Source of the DNA: Pantoea wallisii
Lineage (GTDB): Bacteria > Pseudomonadota > Gammaproteobacteria > Enterobacterales > Enterobacteriaceae
Length of the DNA stretch: 40,915 nt
Assembly (NCBI RefSeq): GCF_002095485.1
Contig: NZ_MLFS01000048.1
Coordinates: forward strand, 1-40,915
Direction of reading: 5' to 3'
In this document: positions 34,640-40,915 of the stretch, piece by piece
Position numbering within the stretch: position 1 is the stretch's first letter
How the letters are laid out: every line of letters starts with the position of its first letter
Notes under the pieces: model-generated
What the model was told of the DNA's origin: nothing
Seen by the model: only the letters and a program-made list of their open reading frames with translations
The model's database searches: none
Program-made: the position numbers and the translations under genes

Positions 34640-34725
34640 CTCGCCAGTCAGCTCTTGCAGAGGGCTGGCGAGAGAAAAATCGAATAACAGATCGCCTAAT
34701 TTGCTGCCCGTCGTGCTGGCGGGCA
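34640..34725 (+). other. Two hairpins between the transporter and fumarase
   Basis: CTCGCCAG (34640-34647) pairs with CTGGCGAG (34665-34672), and TGCCCG pairs with CGGGCA near 34705-34725. Neither has a U-run. They sit in the 165-base gap and could tune expression or stability of the fumarase message. Confidence 0.45.
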
Positions 34726-34747
34726 ACACGAAGCTAAGTGAGCCAAC

Positions 34748-36391
34748 ATGTCGAACAAACCCTTCTTCTACCAGAACCCCTTTCCTCTCGCCAAAGATGA
34801 TACCGAGTACTACCTGCTAAGCCGCGAACACGTTTCCGTGGCGAACTTTGATGGCGAAGAGGTGCTAAAGGTTGACCCTAAAGCGCTGACGCTGCTGGCG
34901 CAGCAGGCCTTCCACGACGCTTCGTTCATGCTGCGCGCTGCGCATCAGCAGCAGGTGGCGTCGATTCTGGCCGATGACGAAGCCAGCCAGAACGATAAAT
35001 ATGTCGCGCTGCAGTTCCTGCGTAACTCGGAGATCGCCGCCAAAGGCGTGCTGCCAACCTGCCAGGATACCGGCACCGCCATCATCATGGGTAAAAAAGG
35101 CCAGCGCGTATGGACCGGCGGTGGCGACGAAGCCGCGCTGTCACAGGGCGTCTATAACACCTTTATCGAAGATAACCTGCGCTACTCGCAGAACGCCCCG
35201 CTGGATATGTATAAAGAGGTTAACACCGGTACCAACCTGCCGGCGCAGATCGATCTCTACAGCGTGGATGGCGACGAATACAAGTTCCTGTGCATTGCCA
35301 AGGGTGGCGGCTCCGCCAACAAAACCTACCTGTATCAGGAAACCAAAGCGCTGATCACCCCGGCGAAACTGAAAAATTATCTGGTCGACAAAATGATGTC
35401 GCTGGGCACCGCGGCCTGCCCGCCGTACCATATCGCCTTCGTCATTGGCGGTACCTCAGCCGAGAGTACGCTGAAAACCGTGAAGCTTGCCTCGACCCAC
35501 TATTACGATTCGCTGCCAACCGAAGGTAACGAGCACGGTCAGGCGTTCCGTGATGTGCAGCTGGAGCAGGAGCTGCTGGAAGCGTCGCAAAAGCTGGGCC
35601 TGGGCGCGCAGTTTGGCGGTAAATACTTCGCCCACGATATTCGCGTGGTGCGCCTGCCGCGTCACGGCGCCTCCTGCCCGGTTGGCATGGGTGTATCCTG
35701 CTCTGCCGATCGCAACATCAAAGCGAAAATCAACCGCGAAGGGATCTGGATCGAGAAGCTGGAAGACAATCCAGGCCGCTACATTCCGGAAGCGCTGCGT
35801 CAGCAGGGTGAAGGTGAGGTAGTGAGCGTTGATCTGAATCGCCCGATGAGCGAGATCCTTGCGCAGCTCTCCTCTTATCCGGTGGCAACCCGCCTGTCGC
35901 TCAACGGCACCATTATCGTGGCGCGTGATATTGCGCATGCGAAGCTGAAAGAGCGCATCGACAACGGTGAAGGGCTGCCGCAGTACATTAAAGATCACCC
36001 GGTGTACTACGCCGGCCCGGCCAAAACGCCAGAGGGTTACGCGTCCGGCTCGCTCGGCCCGACCACGGCGGGACGCATGGACTCCTACGTCGATCTGCTG
36101 CAGGCCAACGGCGGCAGCATGGTGATGCTGGCAAAAGGCAACCGCAGCAAGCAGGTGACCGATGCCTGCCACAAGCACGGCGGTTTTTATCTTGGCAGCA
36201 TTGGCGGTCCGGCCGCGGTGCTGGCGCAGCAGAGTATTAAGAGCCTGGAGTGCGTGGAGTATGCTGAGCTGGGAATGGAAGCGATCTGGAAAATTGAGGT
36301 GGAAAACTTCCCGGCATTTATCCTGGTGGATGACAAAGGCAATGACTTCTTCCAGCAGATTCACAACCAGTGTGCGGCCTGCGTGAAGTAG
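34748..36391 (+). CDS. fumA: Class I fumarate hydratase (FumA/FumB type)
   Basis: Iron-sulfur fumarase that interconverts malate and fumarate; some members also act on tartrate or mesaconate. The 547 residues match FumA/FumB of E. coli. Cluster-binding Cys are at 105 ([11 protein letters not shown]), 224 (TAACPPYH) and 318 ([12 protein letters not shown]), the same positions as in E. coli. The C-terminal beta domain has [20 protein letters not shown] precedes ATG. It lies downstream of the transporter, so together they supply fumarate for the reductase. FumA versus FumB is not separable by eye. Confidence 0.96.
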   Translation: MSNKPFFYQNPFPLAKDDTEYYLLSREHVSVANFDGEEVLKVDPKALTLLAQQAFHDASFMLRAAHQQQVASILADDEASQNDKYVALQFLRNSEIAAKGVLPTCQDTGTAIIMGKKGQRVWTGGGDEAALSQGVYNTFIEDNLRYSQNAPLDMYKEVNTGTNLPAQIDLYSVDGDEYKFLCIAKGGGSANKTYLYQETKALITPAKLKNYLVDKMMSLGTAACPPYHIAFVIGGTSAESTLKTVKLASTHYYDSLPTEGNEHGQAFRDVQLEQELLEASQKLGLGAQFGGKYFAHDIRVVRLPRHGASCPVGMGVSCSADRNIKAKINREGIWIEKLEDNPGRYIPEALRQQGEGEVVSVDLNRPMSEILAQLSSYPVATRLSLNGTIIVARDIAHAKLKERIDNGEGLPQYIKDHPVYYAGPAKTPEGYASGSLGPTTAGRMDSYVDLLQANGGSMVMLAKGNRSKQVTDACHKHGGFYLGSIGGPAAVLAQQSIKSLECVEYAELGMEAIWKIEVENFPAFILVDDKGNDFFQQIHNQCAACVK

Positions 36392-36413
36392 TCACGACGG
36401 CACCGGCCACGTT

Positions 36414-36438
36414 AAAACGCTCCCCGGGAGCGTTTTTT
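36414..36438 (+). terminator. Rho-independent terminator of fumA
   Basis: AAAACGCTCC-CCG-GGAGCG followed by TTTTTT, 22 bases after the fumA stop. Confidence 0.93.
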
Positions 36439-36451
36439 ATTGCCTGCCGCG

Positions 36452-36622
36452 TTACGCCTGAATGCAGCGGCTGTGCACATCCAGCAGGAGGTCAACGTCG
36501 TCATCGTTCTGGCCGATCACGTAGATGGCCTGACGCCCCGGCAGATTGACGGTAATGATATTTTGCTCCACCGCATCCAGCACCTCGTCGTGCTGCTCCT
36601 GATAGTCATACAGCGTGTTCAT
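36452..36622 (-). CDS. 56-residue acidic small protein
   Basis: A real-looking short gene on the minus strand: AAGGAG (36628-36633) sits five bases before ATG. The product MNTLYDYQEQHDEVLDAVEQ... has an acidic helical N terminus and a beta-like middle (ITVNLPGRQAIYVIGQ), ending VDLLLDVHSRCIQA. I do not recognise it. It lies between the fumA terminator and the aldehyde dehydrogenase gene, convergent with fumA. No hydrophobic membrane segment. Confidence 0.68.
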   Translation of the reverse strand: MNTLYDYQEQHDEVLDAVEQNIITVNLPGRQAIYVIGQNDDDVDLLLDVHSRCIQA

Positions 36623-36790
36623 GTTTTCTCCTTAAAAACGGTGCGTCACTTTACGGACTCTCATCACTTAATATCGGCAAGAATCGGCTTAAAAACAGCG
36701 GAAAATTCTGCTTTGGTACTGGCGGCACTGTGTCAGGCAAAAATGACATTCTGATGAAGATAGCAGCGGATTGCGCCGCTGCCCGCATAA

Positions 36791-38311
36791 TCAGAAGAAA
36801 CCGAGCGGCTGCGTGCTGTAGCTCACCAGCAGATTTTTAGTTTGCTGATAGTGATCGAGCATCATTTTGTGGGTCTCGCGGCCGATACCGGATTTTTTAT
36901 AGCCGCCAAACGCCGCGTGCGCCGGATAGAGGTGATAGCAGTTGGTCCAGACGCGTCCCGCTTTGATGGCGCGCCCCATGCGGTACGCCCGGTTGATATC
37001 ACGCGTCCAGACGCCGGCACCCAGGCCGTAGATCGAGTCATTGGCGATCGCCAGCGCTTCCGCTTCATCTTTGAATGTCAGCACACCCACCACCGGGCCA
37101 AAGATCTCCTCCTGGAAGACGCGCATGCTGTTGTCACCTTTCAGCAGCGTTGGCTGGATGTAGTAACCGCTGTCAAACGCTTCGCCGATCTTCTCTACGC
37201 CGCCGCCGTGCAGCACTTCAGCACCCTCACGCTGTGCGATCTCCAGATAAGAGAGGATCTTATCGAACTGCTGCTGCGACGCCTGCGCGCCAATCATGGT
37301 TTCGGTATCCAGCGGATCGCCGCGCTTGATGGTTTTAATCCGCTTCATCACGGCGGCCATGAAGGGCTCAAAGATCGACTCCTGCACCAGCGCGCGTGAC
37401 GGACAGGTGCAGACTTCACCCTGGTTGAGGAAGCCAAGCACCACGCCTTCGGCCGCTTTCTCAATGAAGCTCTCTTCGGCCTGCATGATATCTTCGAAAA
37501 AGATATTGGGGGATTTGCCACCCAGCTCGACGGTGGACGGAATCAGGCTTTTCGCTGCCAGCTCAAGGATATGCCCGCCGGTTGCCGTAGAACCGGTAAA
37601 GGCGATTTTAGCGATGCCCGGATGCGAAGCCAGCGCTTCGCCCGCCTCTTTGCCGTAGCCGTGAACCACGTTAATCACGCCCGGCGGCACCAGATCCCTG
37701 ATCAGCTCAACAAACAGCGTGATGGAGAGCGGTGTCTGCTCGGCCGGTTTAAGGACAACGCAGTTGCCCGCGCCCAGCGCTGGCGCCAGTTTCCACGCGG
37801 CCATCAGCAGTGGGAAGTTCCACGGGATGATCTGCCCGACCACGCCCAGCGGCTCATGAAAATGGTAGGCAGCAGTAAACTCATCGATCTCTGCCGCCGA
37901 CCCCTCCTGCGCACGCACGCAGCCGGCAAAGTAGCGGAAGTGGTCAACCGCCAGCGGCAGATCCGCAGCCAGCGTCTCGCGCACCGGTTTGCCGTTGTCC
38001 CAGGTTTCATTTACTGCGATGTATTCCAGATTCTCTTCCAGCCGGTCGGCAATTTTCAGCAGCAGCAGTGAACGCGCCTGCGGCGACGTTTTTCCCCACG
38101 CATCCGCAGCCTTACTGGCTGCGGCTACCGCATTATCGATATCCTGCTTATCGGAGCGCGGGAACTCGCCAATGGTCGAGCCGTTAATGGGCGTGGTATT
38201 AACGAAGTAGTTACCGTTTACCGGCGCGACAAATTCGCCGTTGATAAAATTGCCATAACGCGATTGCAGAGTGATCAGAGAACCTTGTTCTCCCGGAGCG
38301 GCATAACGCAT
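36791..38311 (-). CDS. aldB: Aldehyde dehydrogenase, AldB/ExaC type
   Basis: NAD(P)-dependent enzyme that oxidises acetaldehyde and related aldehydes to acids. It has 506 residues (E. coli AldB 512). Catalytic Cys is in the EVCTCPSR motif (Cys301, with Cys303 adjacent) and Glu262 in [26 protein letters not shown] and FTGSTATGG mark the cofactor site. The start ATG 38309-38311 follows AGGAG at seven bases; the longer open frame to 38368 lacks support. The C terminus [15 protein letters not shown] matches AldB. Role likely in ethanol or aldehyde detoxification. Confidence 0.95.
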   Translation of the reverse strand: MRYAAPGEQGSLITLQSRYGNFINGEFVAPVNGNYFVNTTPINGSTIGEFPRSDKQDIDNAVAAASKAADAWGKTSPQARSLLLLKIADRLEENLEYIAVNETWDNGKPVRETLAADLPLAVDHFRYFAGCVRAQEGSAAEIDEFTAAYHFHEPLGVVGQIIPWNFPLLMAAWKLAPALGAGNCVVLKPAEQTPLSITLFVELIRDLVPPGVINVVHGYGKEAGEALASHPGIAKIAFTGSTATGGHILELAAKSLIPSTVELGGKSPNIFFEDIMQAEESFIEKAAEGVVLGFLNQGEVCTCPSRALVQESIFEPFMAAVMKRIKTIKRGDPLDTETMIGAQASQQQFDKILSYLEIAQREGAEVLHGGGVEKIGEAFDSGYYIQPTLLKGDNSMRVFQEEIFGPVVGVLTFKDEAEALAIANDSIYGLGAGVWTRDINRAYRMGRAIKAGRVWTNCYHLYPAHAAFGGYKKSGIGRETHKMMLDHYQQTKNLLVSYSTQPLGFF

Positions 38312-38625
38312 GGTATTTCTCCTGACGGATAGCGTGGAATTAACAAGTATTAAACCTGTAATTAACATTGCGTGATCATCGTCAGCCTGTCAGATCGCAC
38401 AGCGGGAAACTGTGACCGCACCGAAGGAAAATACGCGTGGAGAGGGCAAACCAGATCGCCATGCCGGGCGCCCCCGGGGAAGCGATATGACCGACTCCAG
38501 GGGCACATTCATACGCAGCGGGAAACGCACAGAAAATTCTGAGTTTGCCCGCCAGCGCGGCGAAAGGCGAAACATGGGCGATTTCTGTGGTCAATATCAG
38601 GCAGACCACTGAACAGGAGACTTCG
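38312..38625. other. Divergent gap between aldB and the methyltransferase
   Basis: No supported gene; the open frames in it have no ribosome site until ACAGGAGACTTCG before the methyltransferase. Promoter elements were not identified. Confidence 0.5.
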
Positions 38626-39189
38626 ATGCTGGCTTCAGCCCTGACCTTAATGCGCAATAAAGCGAACTTTGTTCAGCAATTTATCCGCAACCCGCGCAAA
38701 ATGGGCAGCATCACGCCCTCTTCGGATGCGTTGTGCCGCACCATGTGCGAAGCTGCCGACTGGGATCGTGCGCTGCGCATTGCTGAACTGGGCGCGGGCG
38801 ATGGCGTACTGACCCGGCACATTCTGGCGAACATGGCACCGCAGGCACAGCTTGATGCGTTTGAGATCAGCCCGGAGATGGCGGCAGGTTTACGGCAGTG
38901 GCGTGATACGCGCATGCAGGTGCGCGCCTGCTCGGCCGAATATCTCTCCGGCGAGTACGATGTGATCTTCTCGGGCCTGCCGCTGCTGTCGCTGCCTGCC
39001 AGCACGCGCGCGGCTATCCTCAGCGCCGTGCATGACGTGCTGGGCCCGCGTGGCCTGTTCATACAGTTTCAGTACACGTCGCTGACCCAGCCCGATTTGT
39101 CACGCTACTTCACCTGGCAACGCCAGCGGGTGCTAAAAAACGTTCCGCCGGCATGGGTCTACCGCTGCACCCGCCACTACGCGCCCTGA
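38626..39189 (+). CDS. PmtA-like SAM-dependent methyltransferase
   Basis: 187 residues. Motif I AELGAGDGVLTRHIL (about 53-67) binds S-adenosylmethionine, and DAFEISPEMAA is the acidic-loop motif. The lead-in NPRKMGSITPSSDALCRTM resembles phospholipid N-methyltransferases (PmtA), which methylate phosphatidylethanolamine; many relatives have unknown targets, so the substrate is open. I chose ATG 38626 after CAGGAGACTTCG. The 3' end overlaps the convergent amidotransferase gene by 13 bases. Confidence 0.82.
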   Translation: MLASALTLMRNKANFVQQFIRNPRKMGSITPSSDALCRTMCEAADWDRALRIAELGAGDGVLTRHILANMAPQAQLDAFEISPEMAAGLRQWRDTRMQVRACSAEYLSGEYDVIFSGLPLLSLPASTRAAILSAVHDVLGPRGLFIQFQYTSLTQPDLSRYFTWQRQRVLKNVPPAWVYRCTRHYAP

Positions 39190-39896
39190 GCCCGGGCGCG
39201 CGACTGTGGTCGCGTCTGCAGCCAGAAGCGCCGCAGCAGTTCACGCGCCCAGTCGTCACCCGCGATCTGCTCGCCCGTATCCCCTGTCTCTGCCGGTAAA
39301 CAGGCAGACATGATGTGAGGGGTGAACTCCGGATGGAACTGCACGGAGATCGCCTGCGCGCTGTAGCGCAGAATCTGGCAACCCTCCTGGGCAGAGTGTG
39401 CCAGCACCTGAGCATGACGCGGCGGCACCAGCACCGACTGGCGATGCGAAAGCCAGGCGGAGAAGGTATCAGGCAGGTGTGCCAGCCAGGGATCGCCCTG
39501 CCCGTTGCGGGTTAGCGTCTTCAGGCCACGCTCCCAGCCGTTCGGGTTATCCGCTACCTCGCCACCCAGCGCATAGGCCATCAGCTGATGGCCATAACAG
39601 ACGCCCAGCAGCGGCAGCGCGGCCTCCAGCGCTGCGCGAATCCATGCGGCGGTGCGTTCGCTCCACTCGGCGTGGTCGGTTACCATCGCCCAGGAACCAC
39701 TGAGGATCGCGCCGCTCACGCGATCAAATGCCGGCAGTGCTTCGCCAAGATGCGGACGCACAATCACGTAGTCAGCCGGCTGCAGCTGCAGCGCATCAAT
39801 AAACCACGCGGGCTGTTCGCCAATTTTTGCCACCACGGCGGGCGGCGGGATTTCCAGTTGAATCAGGGCAAGGGGAAGTGCGCAGGTTTGTGTCAT
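39177..39896 (-). CDS. Class I glutamine amidotransferase (GMP-synthase-like)
   Basis: 239 residues. The Cys-His-Glu triad is visible: Cys100 in LLGVCYGHQLMAYALGG, His188 and Glu190 in VQFHPEF. This stand-alone domain is like the glutaminase part of GMP synthase and probably removes ammonia from glutamine or cleaves a gamma-glutamyl compound; the true substrate is unknown. ATG 39896 was chosen because the family-like N terminus LPLALIQLE starts there and AGAGGA lies upstream. Divergent from the EamA gene. Confidence 0.88.
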   Translation of the reverse strand: MTQTCALPLALIQLEIPPPAVVAKIGEQPAWFIDALQLQPADYVIVRPHLGEALPAFDRVSGAILSGSWAMVTDHAEWSERTAAWIRAALEAALPLLGVCYGHQLMAYALGGEVADNPNGWERGLKTLTRNGQGDPWLAHLPDTFSAWLSHRQSVLVPPRHAQVLAHSAQEGCQILRYSAQAISVQFHPEFTPHIMSACLPAETGDTGEQIAGDDWARELLRRFWLQTRPQSRARAQGA

Positions 39897-40074
39897 ACCG
39901 AATACGGTCCTCTGAATGAACGTGTTTCGGACATCCACTCTGACAGCAAATGTGCGCCCTGTCCTGGTATTTTCCTGCATAAGGTACTTCGCAGGCGAAA
40001 AATAATCGGCCTGATGCCCGTGCTTCGTGCCATCATTAGGCGGTGATAACACTCTTTGCGTGAAGGATAACAGC

Positions 40075-40915
40075 GTGGCGGTGCGGCATTTCTTTCTGGT
40101 GCTGATGGTGGTTTCCATCTGGGCCTTTAACAACGTGGCGGTTAAGTGGGGCTTACTCGAACTTCCGCCGCTGTTTCTTACCTGGATGCGCTTTGTGGTG
40201 GTGGCAATTGTGCTGGTGCCATTCTGCCGCATTACGCGTCAGCAGCTACCCTGGCTGCTGACGCTGGCGTTCACCTTTGGCTTTATGCACTTCTCCCTGC
40301 TGTTTGTGGGCATGCGTTATACCGATGCCGGCACCGGCGCCATTGTGGTGCAGCTGGGCACGCCGATTGCCATGCTGCTGGCCATGGTGGTGCTGAAGGA
40401 GAAACTGCGGCTGGTACAGCTGATCGGTATCGCCATCTCCCTGAGCGGTGTGGCCGTGCTCTCCGGCAGCCCGACCATTCCTGCCTGGTGGGTGCTGTGT
40501 ATCCTGCTGTGCAGCGCCACTGGCTGGGCGGTAAGCAATATGATTGTTAAAAAGTCTCCGCCGATTAAACCGCTTACGCTAACCGGCTGGATCTCTTTTC
40601 TGGCGGTGCCGATTGTCGGCGTGGCCTCGTGGCTGACCGAGTCACACCAGTTTTATGCCCTGAGCCACGCCGGCTGGCGCGGCTGGTTTGGCATCCTCTA
40701 CAGCGCGCTGGCCTCCTCGGTTGTGGCCTACACGCTGTGGTATGCGCTGCTTAAAAAGTACAACGTCAATCTGATCATGCCCTACTCGCTGCTGACCCCG
40801 GTGCTGGCGGTGCTGATGGGCGTGCTGGTACTGGGTGATAGCATGAACAGCTTTAAAATAGTCGGCGCGTCGCTGGTGGTATTGGGCACGGCGATTGCGG
40901 TGATCAACCTGCGCA
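40075..40915 (+). CDS. EamA-family transporter (3' part missing)
   Basis: Drug/metabolite transporter superfamily protein cut by the right edge; about 280 residues are visible of an expected 290-300. Start GTG 40075 follows AAGGAT at six bases. Two EamA repeats are visible: the first has FLVLMVVSIWAFNNVAVKWG and ends near GSPTIPAWW, the second has TGWAVSNMIVK, SALASSVVAYTLWYALLKKYN and LLTPVLAVLMGVLVLG. About nine or ten membrane helices. Substrate unknown; family members export amino acids or related metabolites. Confidence 0.9.
   Translation, partial: MAVRHFFLVLMVVSIWAFNNVAVKWGLLELPPLFLTWMRFVVVAIVLVPFCRITRQQLPWLLTLAFTFGFMHFSLLFVGMRYTDAGTGAIVVQLGTPIAMLLAMVVLKEKLRLVQLIGIAISLSGVAVLSGSPTIPAWWVLCILLCSATGWAVSNMIVKKSPPIKPLTLTGWISFLAVPIVGVASWLTESHQFYALSHAGWRGWFGILYSALASSVVAYTLWYALLKKYNVNLIMPYSLLTPVLAVLMGVLVLGDSMNSFKIVGASLVVLGTAIAVINLR

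Noticed and set aside
35456..36364. 302-codon frame antisense to fumA
   Set aside because: Shadow of an unambiguous fumarase gene.
36440..36754. 104-codon plus-strand frame after fumA
   Set aside because: Begins just past the fumA terminator without a ribosome site and is the shadow of the minus-strand 56-residue gene.
1..40915. Mobile elements, tRNA genes, CRISPR arrays, prophage genes
   Set aside because: Looked for transposase, integrase, spacer-repeat patterns and tRNA-like ends; none seen.

Overview
The window comes from a gammaproteobacterium of the Enterobacterales, most likely Erwiniaceae (Pantoea or Erwinia-like). The evidence is close protein similarity to E. coli gene products (FlhD, FlhC, MotA, MotB, CheA, CheW, OtsA, OtsB, DcuS, DcuR, YcgZ, AriR, YciE, UmuD, UmuC), E. 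coli-like gene order at flhDC-motAB-cheAW, classical LexA, CRP and FNR sites, and moderately high GC. This assignment rests on recalled family sequences; no search was run.

Layout. (1) 1-6581, minus strand: flhD-flhC, a terminator, motA-motB-cheA-cheW, then a Tar/Tsr-like chemoreceptor cut by the window edge with its own sigma-28-type promoter. The flhDC leader carries a perfect CRP palindrome. (2) 7551-9847, minus: otsB-otsA (trehalose synthesis) with a sigma-S-type promoter and a strong terminator. No uspC lies between otsA and flhD. (3) 10.3-26.2 kb: an accessory block dominated by stress functions. It starts with umuD under a LexA box and, 13.5 kb later, has umuC under a second LexA box. 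Between them are a GNAT acetyltransferase, two KGG (YciG-like) proteins plus a decayed third copy, an unknown membrane-protein pair, a phosphoketolase, yciE, a manganese catalase, a 36-residue acidic protein, a ycgZ-ymgA-ariR operon with a 54-residue YmgA-like gene nearby, a DUF421 protein with a membrane partner, a CinA/PncC-like protein and a YeiH-family membrane protein. msrA follows umuC. (4) 26.3-36.6 kb: a C4-dicarboxylate module. dcuS-dcuR face apbE and a 926-residue three-domain soluble NADH:fumarate reductase. Divergent from these are a DASS dicarboxylate transporter and class I fumarase. Two FNR-type boxes lie in the 603-bp divergent region. (5) 36.8-40.9 kb: an AldB-like aldehyde dehydrogenase, a PmtA-like methyltransferase, a GMP-synthase-like amidotransferase and a truncated EamA transporter.

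How the genes work together. The flhDC block builds motility and chemotaxis under catabolite control. The otsBA, KGG/yciE/katN, msrA and ariR-group genes suggest general-stress and biofilm responses. The dcuSR/apbE/reductase/transporter/fumarase set reads as a quinone-independent fumarate respiration unit: take up malate or a related acid, dehydrate it to fumarate, reduce fumarate with NADH in the cytoplasm and probably exchange the product succinate outward. ApbE would attach the covalent FMN the reductase needs. I saw no tRNA, rRNA, CRISPR array, IS element or prophage structure.
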